Below, piece by piece: positions 16,169-24,960 of a DNA stretch of 33,881 bases. Within the stretch, counting starts at the first letter, position 1. Each line of letters opens with the position of its first letter. The stretch spans positions 1 through 33,881 of the forward strand of contig CAJUEX010000035.1 in NCBI GenBank assembly GCA_910585715.1. Reading direction: 5' to 3'. The notes beneath the pieces are model-generated. The model was not told the origin of the DNA. It made no database searches and worked only from the letters and a program-made list of their open reading frames with translations. Made by a program: the position numbers and the translations under genes. The stretch comes from an uncultured Lachnospiraceae bacterium (GTDB lineage Bacteria; Bacillota; Clostridia; Lachnospirales; Lachnospiraceae).

Positions 16169-16200
16169 TACATAATGTGAGCAGCATACAATTAAGAAGA

Positions 16201-16241
16201 AATTCTCTGATTCAATATGGCAGAATCAATATAAGAGAATT
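16201..16241 (+). other. Hairpin in the fabK-fabD gap
   Basis: AATTCTCT (16201-16208) pairs with AGAGAATT (16234-16241), continued by GATTC/GAATC (16209-16213 and 16223-16227) with a 6-nt bulge. No strong T tract follows, so it is either a weak terminator, an mRNA 3' stabiliser or part of the fabD leader. Confidence 0.45.
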
Positions 16242-16341
16242 TAATATGAAAGAATAGCAAAAAGGTTTTCAGATAAAATTGCTTATTAAAGAGTAGTACA
16301 GGGAGGTCGGAGCATATCGGCCTCCATACTTACATTTAAAT

Positions 16342-16358
16342 ACTTTGAAAATCAAAAT
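16342..16358 (+). promoter_or_regulatory. FabT-like operator upstream of fabD
   Basis: ACTTTGAAAATCAAAAT: again TTTGA-N3-TCAAA, with the same ACTTTGA left half as the acpP3 site. It lies 182 nt before fabD. A TATACA at 16377-16382 could be a -10, but the -35 is unclear, so the promoter is not placed. A second site suggests fabD onward is separately controlled. Confidence 0.5.
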
Positions 16359-16374
16359 ATTTGAATGCGAATGC

Positions 16375-16469
16375 GATATACAGATAAACGTATTATGCAT
16401 ATAGGCGCATGTATACAGATAAATATTTTGCGCATATAGGTGCATACAGGTAAATACATATAGGCAAAT
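16375..16469 (+). repeat. Imperfect 35-nt tandem repeat in the fabD leader
   Basis: Two full units (16375-16410 and 16411-16445) and a partial third (16446-16469) share TATACAGATAAA and GCATATAGG. All lie between the FabT-like box and the fabD ribosome site. No coding potential. The rest of the 16169-16539 gap holds the hairpin at 16201 and the operator at 16342. Confidence 0.65.
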
Positions 16470-16539
16470 ATATAGAGAGATTACATAAATAATTTGAGAA
16501 TAAAGGAAAGCAATATAAAAGAAAGACGGAGGTTTTAAC

Positions 16540-17463
16540 ATGGGCAAAATAGCATTTATGTTTCCGGGACAGGGAGCGCAGTATGTAGGAATGGGAAAGG
16601 ACTTTTACGATACCATTCCTCTTTGCAGGGAGGTTTTTGAAAAAGCAAGCAAGGCCAGCGGGCTGGATGTGGAAAAGCTTTGCTTTGAGGAAAACGAACA
16701 GATTAACATTACAGAATACACACAGATTGCCATGCTGGCAGCAGAGGTTGCTATGTTAAAGGCATTGGAAGCAAAGGGAATCAAGCCTGATGTAACAGGA
16801 GGCTTAAGCCTTGGAGAATATGGCGCTTTAGTGGCAAGCGGAGTCATGAGCGAAGAGGACGTATTTAAAATAGTGCGAAAGCGCGGTATTTACATGCAGG
16901 AAGCAGTTCCTGCAGGCGGCGCCATGGTAGCTGTTCTTGGGCTGGATACAAAGGTGATTGAAGAAGTATGCGAAAGCATTGACGGCATGGTAACCATTGC
17001 TAATTATAACTGTCCGGGACAGATTGTTATTACCGGAGAGGAAAAGGCAGTAAAGGAAGCCATGGAAAAATTAACAGAGGCAGGAGCAAAAAGGTGCGTG
17101 CCCTTAAAGGTAAGCGGCCCATTCCATTCTCCCATGTTAAAGGGAGCAGGAGAAAAGCTGGCAAAGGAGCTTGAGGAAGTGACGATTCAGGATATCGCCA
17201 TTCCTTACATAGCAAATGTGACGGCGGATTATGTCACATCCAAAGAGGATGTAAAGCCGCTGCTTCAAAAGCAGGTTTCTTCTTCTGTAAAATGGCAGCA
17301 GACCATTGAACTTATGATAAAGGACGGGGTCACTACCTTTATTGAAATCGGACCGGGAAAGACTTTAACGGGATTTATGCGGAAGATTAACAGGGATGTG
17401 CAGGTTTTGAACGTGGAGAAGGTGGAAGATCTGGAAAAGGTTGCAGAGGCATTAAAGCAGTAA
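16540..17463 (+). CDS. fabD: Malonyl-CoA:ACP transacylase
   Basis: A 307-residue acyltransferase that moves malonyl from CoA to ACP. N terminus IAFMFPGQGAQYVGMGKDFY, nucleophile S90 in GLSLGEYGAL, and catalytic H196 in SGPFHSPML. Length is normal. Start after ACGGAGG. It is separated from fabK by a 371-nt regulatory gap, unusual inside a fab cluster, then followed by fabG after 77 nt. Confidence 0.95.
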   Translation: MGKIAFMFPGQGAQYVGMGKDFYDTIPLCREVFEKASKASGLDVEKLCFEENEQINITEYTQIAMLAAEVAMLKALEAKGIKPDVTGGLSLGEYGALVASGVMSEEDVFKIVRKRGIYMQEAVPAGGAMVAVLGLDTKVIEEVCESIDGMVTIANYNCPGQIVITGEEKAVKEAMEKLTEAGAKRCVPLKVSGPFHSPMLKGAGEKLAKELEEVTIQDIAIPYIANVTADYVTSKEDVKPLLQKQVSSSVKWQQTIELMIKDGVTTFIEIGPGKTLTGFMRKINRDVQVLNVEKVEDLEKVAEALKQ

Positions 17464-17540
17464 AATTTTGTTCTTTTCTATCCGTTGTATAAGATAAATA
17501 AAACATCTAATTGGAAATAAAAAGGAAAAGGAGAAGGGAA

Positions 17541-18281
17541 ATGTTAAATGGCAAAGTAGCGCTGGTTACCGGCGCCGGAAGAGGAATCGGAAGAGAAATT
17601 GCATTAACGCTTGCTTCCTACGGGGCGGATGTGATTGTAAATTATAATGGTTCAAAGGAAAAAGCGGATGAGGTAGTGAAAGAAATTGAAAAAATGGGAC
17701 AAAAGGCTGTGGCAGTCCAGTGTTCCGTTGCAGACTTTCAGGCTTGCGGAGAAATGATTACCTCCATGTTGGAAGAGTTTGGACATATCGACATTCTGGT
17801 GAATAACGCGGGGATTACAAGAGATAATCTGGTAATGAAAATGACGGAAGAAGACTTTGATGCAGTAATGGATACCAATTTAAAGGGAACCTTTAACACC
17901 ATAAAGCATATGTACCGCCCATTCTTAAAACAGAGGGCAGGAAGAATCATTAACCTTTCTTCCGTAACCGGAGTGCTTGGAAATGCAGGACAGGCAAATT
18001 ATGCGGCTTCCAAGGCAGGGGTAATCGGCCTTACTAAAAGCATGGCAAGAGAGCTGGCAAGCAGAAATATTACAGTAAATGCTGTAGCGCCGGGCTTTAT
18101 CGCAACGGATATGACAGCGGCAATGACGGAGACTGCAAAGGAAGCGACCTTGGCACAGATTCCGTTAAAGAGAGTAGGGGAGCCAAAGGATATCAGCGAA
18201 ATGGTAGCATTTTTAGCAAGTGATAAGGCTTCCTACATAACAGGACAGGTTATTTCCGTAGACGGCGGAATGGCAATTTAA
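17541..18281 (+). CDS. fabG: 3-oxoacyl-ACP reductase
   Basis: A 246-residue short-chain dehydrogenase that reduces 3-ketoacyl-ACP with NADPH. Cofactor loop TGAGRGIG (10-17), NNAG motif, and catalytic S141, Y154, K158 (YAASK). C terminus ITGQVISVDGGMAI is typical of FabG. Start: ATG 17541 follows AAAAGGAGAAGGG; an in-frame start at 17511 lies upstream of that site. Within the fab run, between fabD and fabF. Confidence 0.95.
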   Translation: MLNGKVALVTGAGRGIGREIALTLASYGADVIVNYNGSKEKADEVVKEIEKMGQKAVAVQCSVADFQACGEMITSMLEEFGHIDILVNNAGITRDNLVMKMTEEDFDAVMDTNLKGTFNTIKHMYRPFLKQRAGRIINLSSVTGVLGNAGQANYAASKAGVIGLTKSMARELASRNITVNAVAPGFIATDMTAAMTETAKEATLAQIPLKRVGEPKDISEMVAFLASDKASYITGQVISVDGGMAI

Positions 18282-18311
18282 ATCTATTGGAAACAGATAG
18301 GAGACAAAAAT

Positions 18312-19547
18312 ATGAGCAGAAGAGTAGTAGTAACGGGAATGGGAGCCATTACTCCCATCGGATTGAGCGTAGATGAATTTTGGGAAGGGGTAAAGGAGCA
18401 GAAAACAGGATTTGGTTACATTACAAAGTTTGATACTGCTGATTATAAATGCAAAATTGCAGCAGAAGTAAAAGGATTTGAAGGGAAAAATTATATGGAT
18501 TTCAAGGCTGCCAAGAGAATGGAGCTGTTCAGCCAGTATGCAGTAGCTGCCACAAAGGAAGCGCTGGAGCAGGCAGGCATTGATATGGAAAAGGAAGACC
18601 CTTACCGGGTGGGAGTTTCCATAGGCTCCGGTATAGGTTCCCTTCAGGCAATGGAAACTGCCCACAGCAAGCTTCTGGATAAAGGGCCTAACCGGATAAA
18701 CCCATTGCTGGTGCCGTTAATGATATGTAATATGGCAGCAGGCAATGTGTCCATTCAGTTTGGACTTAAGGGAAAAAGCATCAACGTGGTAACCGCCTGC
18801 GCCACAGGGACTAATTCCATTGGAGAGGCTTTCAGAACCATTCAGTACGGTGATGCGGATGTGATGGCGGCAGGAGGTACGGAAAGCAGCATTTCACCAA
18901 TCGGGGTTTCCGGATTTTCTGCTCTTACCGCTTTATCCTCTTCCGAGGACCCGGAGAGATGCTCCATTCCTTTTGATAAAGACAGAAGCGGCTTTGTTAT
19001 GGGTGAAGGTGCGGCAGTGGTCATACTGGAAGAGTTAGAGCATGCAAAAGCAAGAGGTGCAAGGATATACGGTGAGGTAGTGGGATATGGCTGCAGCTCG
19101 GATGCTTATCATATTACGTCTCCGGCAGAAGACGGAAGCGGCGCAGCAACAGCAATGTTAAACGCAGTAAAGGATGCCGGAATTGCTCCTGAGGATGTGA
19201 TTTATATTAATGCCCATGGCACCAGTACCCATCACAATGATTTATTTGAAACAAGGGCAATCAAGCTTGCTTTTGGAGACCATGCAAAGGATATGAAAAT
19301 AAACTCCACCAAATCCATGGTGGGACATTTGCTGGGAGCGGCAGGCGCCATTGAATTTATCACCTGCATAAAGGAGCTGGAGGAAGGTTACCTTCATGCA
19401 ACGGTAGGGCTTAAGGAGCCGGATGAAGAATGTGATTTAGATTATTGTAAGGAACCGGTAACAGGGGACTTTAAGTATGCCCTGTCTAACTCATTAGGCT
19501 TTGGAGGCCACAATGCCTCTATTCTTGTAAAGAAATATGAAGATTAA
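18312..19547 (+). CDS. fabF: 3-oxoacyl-ACP synthase II
   Basis: A 411-residue condensing enzyme that elongates acyl-ACP with malonyl-ACP. Thiolase fold with active-site C163 (TACATGTNS), H302 (NAHGTST) and H339 (MVGHLLGAAGA), plus K334. N terminus RRVVVTGMGAITPIG is classic KAS II. Start follows TAGGAG. The gene is 30 nt after fabG and 14 nt before fabZ. Confidence 0.95.
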   Translation: MSRRVVVTGMGAITPIGLSVDEFWEGVKEQKTGFGYITKFDTADYKCKIAAEVKGFEGKNYMDFKAAKRMELFSQYAVAATKEALEQAGIDMEKEDPYRVGVSIGSGIGSLQAMETAHSKLLDKGPNRINPLLVPLMICNMAAGNVSIQFGLKGKSINVVTACATGTNSIGEAFRTIQYGDADVMAAGGTESSISPIGVSGFSALTALSSSEDPERCSIPFDKDRSGFVMGEGAAVVILEELEHAKARGARIYGEVVGYGCSSDAYHITSPAEDGSGAATAMLNAVKDAGIAPEDVIYINAHGTSTHHNDLFETRAIKLAFGDHAKDMKINSTKSMVGHLLGAAGAIEFITCIKELEEGYLHATVGLKEPDEECDLDYCKEPVTGDFKYALSNSLGFGGHNASILVKKYED

Positions 19548-19561
19548 AAAAGGAGAAAGTT

Positions 19562-19999
19562 ATGTCAGTTTTATCCGCAAAGGAAATTATGGAAATTATT
19601 CCACACAGGCAGCCCTTTATGCTGATAGATACAATAGAAGAACTGGAATCAGGGGTAAAGGCAGTGGGGAAAAAATGCGTCAGCTACAATGAACCGTTTT
19701 TTGCAGGGCATTTTCCCGGGGAGCCTGTCATGCCGGGAGTATTGATTGTGGAAGCTTTGGCACAGGTAGGAGCAGTGGCTATTTTAAGCCAGCCGGAATT
19801 TAAGGGAAAAACCGCTTATTTTGCAGCCATTAAGGAAGCAAAGTTTAAGGGAAAGGTAGTTCCGGGAGATGTGCTCATGCTGGAAACGGAAATCATCAAG
19901 GTAAAGGGTCCCATTGGAGTAGGCAGTGCAAAGGCATATGTGGATGGAAAGCTGGTTACCAGCGCTGAACTGACTTTTGCCATTGGCAGCGAGAAATAA
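19562..19999 (+). CDS. fabZ: 3-hydroxyacyl-ACP dehydratase
   Basis: A 145-residue hot-dog dehydratase. Start region IMEIIPHRQPFMLID, catalytic H50 (AGHFPGEPVMPG) and E64 (IVEALAQ). It removes water from 3-hydroxyacyl-ACP before FabK reduction. Strong AAAAAGGAG ribosome site. No accB or accC flanks it, in contrast to many Firmicute fab clusters. Confidence 0.94.
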   Translation: MSVLSAKEIMEIIPHRQPFMLIDTIEELESGVKAVGKKCVSYNEPFFAGHFPGEPVMPGVLIVEALAQVGAVAILSQPEFKGKTAYFAAIKEAKFKGKVVPGDVLMLETEIIKVKGPIGVGSAKAYVDGKLVTSAELTFAIGSEK

Positions 20000-20016
20000 G
20001 GACAGGAAGTAAGCTT

Positions 20017-21099
20017 ATGGAAATAAAACCATTGAAAATCGGTGACCTTATCGCAAAGATTCCCGTTATACAGGGAGGCATGGGAGTAGGAGTGAGTCTG
20101 TCGGGACTTGCGGGGGCAGTTGCCTTAGAAGGAGGCGTGGGAATTATCTCCACTGCCCAGATAGGTTATCGTTATGAGGGATTTGATGAAAATCCCATTG
20201 AAACCAATTTAAGGGCAATCAAAGAAGAAATAAAGAAAGCAAAGAATATTGCAAAGGGAGGCATCATAGGCGTTAATATTATGGTGGCTACCAGAAGATA
20301 TGAGGAATATGTAAAGGCTGCGGTGGCAGCAGGAGTGGATTTAATTATTTCAGGAGCAGGACTTCCCATGACTCTTCCGGCTCTTGTAAAGGGCAGCCGG
20401 ACAAAGCTGGCACCCATTGTTTCTTCTGTAAAATCTGCAGATGTGATATGCAAATACTGGCTGAAAAAATTTGACCGACTGCCGGACGCAGTAGTGATTG
20501 AAGGACCAAAGGCAGGGGGACATCTGGGCTTTACCAGGGAGCAGCTGGAAAATGAGAAAAGCTTTGATTATGAAGAAGAGATAAAAAAAATCATAGCCCG
20601 TGTAAAGGAGTTTGCTGTCGGTAAGAAAATGAATATTCCGGTAGTGGTAGCGGGAGGCATTTATGACAGAAAGGATATGGAGCATGCTTTAGAGCTTGGC
20701 GCCGACGGCGTGCAGGTGGCTACCCGTTTCGTGACTACCTATGAATGTGATGCTTCCGATGCCTATAAACAAACTTATATAGATGCGAAAAAAGAAGATA
20801 TTGTAATTGTAAAAAGTCCGGTAGGAATGCCGGGAAGGGCCATATCAAATGCTTTTATAAAGCAGGCGGAAAAAGGTCCTATACCCCATGGAAAATGCCG
20901 GCTTTGTGTCAGTACCTGTAAGCCTGCCGAAACACCTTACTGCATTACGGAAGCGCTTATCAATGCGGTGGAAGGAAATGTGGAAAAGGGACTTTTGTTT
21001 TGCGGTGAAAATGCCTATAAGGCTTCTAAAATGGAGCATGTGGCAGATATCATGCGAGAATTTTCAAATACAACTGATAGAAATGGAGAACTATCATGA
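20017..21099 (+). CDS. FabK/nitronate-monooxygenase-like FMN protein
   Basis: A 360-residue FMN TIM-barrel protein: PVIQGGMGVGVS, GVNIMV, H169 in GPKAGGHLGF (the general base position in this family), VVAGGIYDRKD and GVQVATRF. It is about 50 residues longer than FabK, with a Cys-rich C-terminal stretch (KCRLCVSTCKPAETPYC) that might bind metal. It could be a second enoyl-ACP reductase or a nitronate monooxygenase. Its place between fabZ and fabH, and a 4-nt overlap with fabH, favour a lipid role. Activity not determinable from sequence. Confidence 0.8.
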   Translation: MEIKPLKIGDLIAKIPVIQGGMGVGVSLSGLAGAVALEGGVGIISTAQIGYRYEGFDENPIETNLRAIKEEIKKAKNIAKGGIIGVNIMVATRRYEEYVKAAVAAGVDLIISGAGLPMTLPALVKGSRTKLAPIVSSVKSADVICKYWLKKFDRLPDAVVIEGPKAGGHLGFTREQLENEKSFDYEEEIKKIIARVKEFAVGKKMNIPVVVAGGIYDRKDMEHALELGADGVQVATRFVTTYECDASDAYKQTYIDAKKEDIVIVKSPVGMPGRAISNAFIKQAEKGPIPHGKCRLCVSTCKPAETPYCITEALINAVEGNVEKGLLFCGENAYKASKMEHVADIMREFSNTTDRNGELS

Positions 21100-22058
21100 C
21101 GACAAGGATTATTGGAACAGGCCGGTGTCTGCCGGAGCATATTGTGACAAATGATGATTTAGCAAAGATTATGGATACCTCCGATGAGTGGATTGCCTCC
21201 AGAACAGGAATCCGGAAAAGACATATTGCAAAGGAGGAAACCACTGCATCCATGTCGGCAGAGGCTGCAAAAAGAGCATTGAAGCAGGCGGGGCTGTCGC
21301 CGGAGGAAATCGATTTAATCATTGTGGGAACCATTACCGGGGATTATGTGACTCCTTCTACCGCCTGTGAGGTGCAGCAGATAATCGGAGCTGAAAATGC
21401 AGTGGCATTTGATATAAATGCAGCCTGCTCAGGCTTTATGTTTGCCTTAAATACAGCTCATGCATACTTTCAGTCCGGCATTTATCAAAATGCACTTATT
21501 ATCGGTGCGGAAACCTTAAGCAAAATCATGGACTGGGGCGACAGAAGCACCAGCGTCCTTTTTGGAGACGGGGCCGGGGCAGCAGTGGTCACCAAGGGAG
21601 ATGCGGGGTTGTTAAACTTTACCCAGGGCTCAGACGGAGCAAAGGGAATGGTGCTGGCATGTAAGAACAGAAGCAACAACAATCCGTTAATCAGCACCTC
21701 AAAGGAAATGGAATATACTTATATGGACGGGCAGGAGGTCTATAAGTTTGCAGTGAGCAAGGTGCCTGAAAGCATAAAAAAGGTATTAGCAGAGGCTCAC
21801 TTAGAGCCGGAAGATATCAAATATTATATTCTTCATCAGGCAAATATCCGGATTATCCAGTCGGTGGCAAAGCGACTGAAGGTAAGCGAAGAAAAGTTTC
21901 CCATCAGCCTTGACCATTGCGGAAATATTTCCGCAGGAAGCGTGCCTATTTTGCTGGACGAGGTAAATGAAAAGGGTATGTTGGAAAAAGGGGATAAGAT
22001 TGTCATGGCAGGCTTTGGAGCGGGACTTACCTGGAGCGCCTGTGTGATGGAGTGGTAG
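21096..22058 (+). CDS. fabH: 3-oxoacyl-ACP synthase III
   Basis: A 320-residue KAS III that starts fatty acid synthesis from acyl-CoA and malonyl-ACP. Catalytic C111 (NAACSGF), H247 (LHQANIR) and N277 (CGNISAGS). Start TTRIIGTGRCLPEHIVTNDD is typical. ATG 21096 overlaps the previous stop (ATGA), indicating coupling. In many Firmicutes fabH heads the cluster; here it is near the end. Confidence 0.95.
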   Translation: MTTRIIGTGRCLPEHIVTNDDLAKIMDTSDEWIASRTGIRKRHIAKEETTASMSAEAAKRALKQAGLSPEEIDLIIVGTITGDYVTPSTACEVQQIIGAENAVAFDINAACSGFMFALNTAHAYFQSGIYQNALIIGAETLSKIMDWGDRSTSVLFGDGAGAAVVTKGDAGLLNFTQGSDGAKGMVLACKNRSNNNPLISTSKEMEYTYMDGQEVYKFAVSKVPESIKKVLAEAHLEPEDIKYYILHQANIRIIQSVAKRLKVSEEKFPISLDHCGNISAGSVPILLDEVNEKGMLEKGDKIVMAGFGAGLTWSACVMEW

Positions 22059-22086
22059 TTGGGAAATAAAAGGAAAGGGTTAAAGG

Positions 22087-22599
22087 ATGGATAATTTTAA
22101 TATTGAAGTAGGAGCTGCAGAAGAAGTGCTTATTGATTATTCAAAAAGCGTTGATGAGTTAATTCAGTTCTTTGATGAAAAATCTGAAAAAATAAATTCT
22201 GGATTGGAAACTGCTAACATAGAATTTATGATGTTGGGCTATGCAATTGATTTTATTATGTGGACAAAAGCAGCAACCGGAATTGTTTTGGATTTTGAAG
22301 AAGCAGTGATTCCTGCTTTTGAGTCCATTCTTGCCGCAATACATAAAAGGTTTTCAGAGCAACAGCCAACCAGAGAAGAATTTGACTCCATGATGAAAAA
22401 AGCAGCCGGATTTTTATGTATCGTGATTGCAAAAAATATTCCCTGCAGCTTTATATCCTCAAATTTAGGAGTTGGTGTAAAAATTAACGGGAATCATGTT
22501 TTTGTGATGAACCGTATTGGAAGAAGGCTGCAAAATGGCGCTGAGGATGAGGTGGTAAGCTTTTATGAGCAGTTAAAACATATTGCCGGAATTGAGTAA
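22087..22599 (+). CDS. Unknown acidic protein at the end of the fab run
   Basis: 170 residues, not recognised. It appears mainly helical, without signal peptide or clear membrane span, and has no visible helix-turn-helix, so it is unlikely to be a FabT-type regulator. A central hydrophobic stretch (FMMLGYAIDFIM, about 47-58) and a Gly/Asn-containing C-terminal part (NLGVGVKINGNHVFVMNRIG) stand out. It is 28 nt after fabH, in the same direction with a GGAAAGGG ribosome site, so probably cotranscribed. Function unknown. Confidence 0.6.
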   Translation: MDNFNIEVGAAEEVLIDYSKSVDELIQFFDEKSEKINSGLETANIEFMMLGYAIDFIMWTKAATGIVLDFEEAVIPAFESILAAIHKRFSEQQPTREEFDSMMKKAAGFLCIVIAKNIPCSFISSNLGVGVKINGNHVFVMNRIGRRLQNGAEDEVVSFYEQLKHIAGIE

Positions 22600-22659
22600 A
22601 AGCGGTACTTTATATATTTCAGGAAAACAATTTTGTGTATTACGTCTGGATATCAGCTA

Positions 22660-24006
22660 TTAAGAATCCTTCCAAATCAAATTCCAAAAAATTTTTTTAT
22701 AATCCGATAAAGTCAAAAAGCGGTAAATACCCTTTTTCTCTGCAATAGAAAATAAAAGCATTACAAGACGATAATATTCCACATAAAAGCGGAATCTGCT
22801 CATTTTGTCAGGTCGTAGCACCAGATGCATGAAATCCCACTTTTCCATGTCATGGGTGAGAAGCTGTTCTTTATATTGCTCATATATATCCGTGCCGGGA
22901 ATAGGGGTAAAAATGGACACACCCGTATAAGAAATGCCGGATTGTCTGATAAACCGCCGCATATTCCGAAAATCCCTTGCAGTAAAATGAATATCTGCAA
23001 TAAACAGTCCCACAATATTAATATCCAGCTTTTTTAATATTTTAATACACTGGATATTTATGTCCAATGATGTCTTTTTCTGATAAGCTTCCAACAGGGA
23101 ATTGTTAGTTGCCTCTAACCCAACCATAATATAGCGAAAGCCTGCTTCTCTTAATTTTATAAGTATATCCCGCTCCCTTGAAATGAAATCCGCCCGCCCG
23201 TAGCAGATAAAGGTTTTTTGAATCCTTTCTTCCTTCAGCCGCCTGACAAATTCCAGCAGTCTTTTTTTGTCAAAAAGAAAATCATCATCCACAATCTGGA
23301 TATTAGGAGATTCAATGGTCTTAATCTCTTCAATGACTTTGTCCAAATCCCTTACCGTATAGGCGCCGCAGTTTAAGGAGCGGCCATAGCAAAAGCTGCA
23401 CTGATAGGGACAGGAGGTAGAGGTTTTTAAAAGGGCAAGGGGAGATACATCCAGATAACGGTAGCGGTGCATTCGCTGATTGGACAGGCTCCGGTCAGGA
23501 ATGGGGAGCAAATTGATGGAAAAGGGCTTTAATTCATTTTCCTGCCATATGCCTTCTTTCACATAGCATAGTCCGTCTATTGAGGTAAGAGCTTCCTGTT
23601 TCAGTATGGAAAGAATTCCGAAAATATTGTCGCTTCTGCAGATAAAATCCACAAAATCCTTTTGGAAATGGGAAGGATTCAACTGGGCATGGGAACCGCC
23701 TATGATGGTGATGATTTTGCTGTTATATATTTTTGCTTCCTGGGCATATTGAAGCATAAGGTATTCCTGTGTGATATATCCGGTAATCAGGATGAAATCA
23801 GGCTGAAACTGCCGTAAGATATGGTCAAAGCTTTCCGGTCCCTCTATGACAGCCTCCCATAGATAAAAAGGATACTGCTCATTTTTCAGCATGGCAGCTA
23901 TGTATTCCAGCTCCAGGGGCTCTGTGTAAAGAGCCATTTCCAGAGAAAAGCAGTTATGGGCAGGTTCCGGTTTGACCAGCAGTACATTAGGCTTGTTATT
24001 TTTCAT
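22660..24006 (-). CDS. B12-binding-domain radical SAM protein
   Basis: A 448-residue protein with an N-terminal cobalamin-binding-like region (about 1-150, with the GGSHAQLNP segment) and a radical SAM domain with the cluster motif CPYQCSFC (C199, C203, C206). Enzymes of this architecture carry out methylations or rearrangements; the substrate is unknown. Start: minus-strand ATG at 24006, 8 nt after AAAAGGA; longer open frame upstream overlaps the degV gene and was rejected. It has its own promoter at 24043-24071 and converges with the fab run, with no clear shared terminator. Confidence 0.82.
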   Translation of the reverse strand: MKNNKPNVLLVKPEPAHNCFSLEMALYTEPLELEYIAAMLKNEQYPFYLWEAVIEGPESFDHILRQFQPDFILITGYITQEYLMLQYAQEAKIYNSKIITIIGGSHAQLNPSHFQKDFVDFICRSDNIFGILSILKQEALTSIDGLCYVKEGIWQENELKPFSINLLPIPDRSLSNQRMHRYRYLDVSPLALLKTSTSCPYQCSFCYGRSLNCGAYTVRDLDKVIEEIKTIESPNIQIVDDDFLFDKKRLLEFVRRLKEERIQKTFICYGRADFISRERDILIKLREAGFRYIMVGLEATNNSLLEAYQKKTSLDINIQCIKILKKLDINIVGLFIADIHFTARDFRNMRRFIRQSGISYTGVSIFTPIPGTDIYEQYKEQLLTHDMEKWDFMHLVLRPDKMSRFRFYVEYYRLVMLLFSIAEKKGIYRFLTLSDYKKIFWNLIWKDS

Positions 24007-24042
24007 TGGCAGTTTCCTTTTTAACGGGTAGTTTTTCCTTTT

Positions 24043-24071
24043 ATTATATGTTAAACTATCACCATAAGCAA
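24043..24071 (-). promoter_or_regulatory. Sigma-A promoter for the radical SAM gene
   Basis: On the minus strand TTGCTT (24071-24066), 17-nt spacer, TATAAT (24048-24043), 37 nt before the ATG. The same 84-nt divergent gap must also contain the degV promoter on the plus strand, which is not clear. Confidence 0.7.
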
Positions 24072-24090
24072 GCACAAGGAGGTCGTCAAA

Positions 24091-24960
24091 ATGGTAATTA
24101 TAACAGATTCTGCCTCGGATTTGCCAAAAGAAATCCAAGAGCAATTTAACCTTCATGTGATTCCAACGCCGGTAGTCATTGATGAAAAGGATTATCTGGA
24201 TGGAGCCACCATTCATACAAAGGAATTTTACGGAATATTGGATGATAAGGCAAGAGATGTAAAAACCTATCACATTAATCCGGAAATGTTTGAAAACGCC
24301 TTTCGTCCTTATGCCGAAAAAGGAGAAAGCGTTCTTTACTTATGCTTTTCCACAGGAATTGCAGGCACTTATAATGCGGCCAATATTGCAAAGGAAAATC
24401 TGTTAGAGGAATACCCGGAATTTGACCTGACCATTTTTGATTCAAAAAGCGCCTCCATTGGTTTTGGGCTTTTGGTATATAAGCTGTTGTGCCTGAAGGA
24501 GCAGGGAGCTGACAAAGAAGAGCTGTTGGCAGCTGCTGATTATTATCGGGAACATATTCACCACGTATTTACTGTGAGGACGTTAGCTTACCTGATAAAA
24601 GGAGGAAGGCTTTCCAAAGTGAAAGGTACAATCGGGGAAACGCTGGATATGAAGCCCATATTGATTGTCAATGAGGAAGGAAGCCTTCAGGTGCTGCGTA
24701 CAGTCAGAGGACAGAAAAAATCCATCAAGAGCCTTGTGGAGTATGTGCTGGAGCACGGGGTGGATTTGGACAGGCAGACACTTGCAGTTTGTCATGGGGA
24801 AGATGAAACAGCCCTTGGCTTTGCAAGACAGCTGATTCAGGAAAAGGTACATCCCAAAGAGGAATTGATTGGAACGGTAGGCTGTGCTATCGGCGCCCAC
24901 ACGGGAAGGGGTATTGTAGGAATCTGTTTTCTGAATGCGCCGGATTGGGAGAAGAGATGA
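24091..24960 (+). CDS. DegV-family fatty-acid-binding protein
   Basis: 289 residues of the DegV/FakB fold. Motifs: TDSASDLPKE at the N terminus, CFSTGIAGTYN (fatty-acid carboxylate-binding region), FDSKSAS, and TLAYLIKGGRLSKVKG. Family members (FakB) present fatty acids to the kinase FakA in Gram-positives. The fakA gene is not in the window. Start after AAGGAGG. Its stop overlaps the next gene by 4 nt (ATGA), implying coupling. Confidence 0.9.
   Translation: MVIITDSASDLPKEIQEQFNLHVIPTPVVIDEKDYLDGATIHTKEFYGILDDKARDVKTYHINPEMFENAFRPYAEKGESVLYLCFSTGIAGTYNAANIAKENLLEEYPEFDLTIFDSKSASIGFGLLVYKLLCLKEQGADKEELLAAADYYREHIHHVFTVRTLAYLIKGGRLSKVKGTIGETLDMKPILIVNEEGSLQVLRTVRGQKKSIKSLVEYVLEHGVDLDRQTLAVCHGEDETALGFARQLIQEKVHPKEELIGTVGCAIGAHTGRGIVGICFLNAPDWEKR

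Noticed and set aside
16375..16469. CRISPR array
   Set aside because: Units are directly adjacent, imperfect and without spacers, so they are tandem repeats.
22600..22659. Bidirectional terminator between the fab run and the radical SAM gene
   Set aside because: No stem of useful length followed by T residues was found.
24007..24273. Longer N terminus for the radical SAM protein
   Set aside because: The extension overlaps degV and its divergent promoter and has no family-like sequence.
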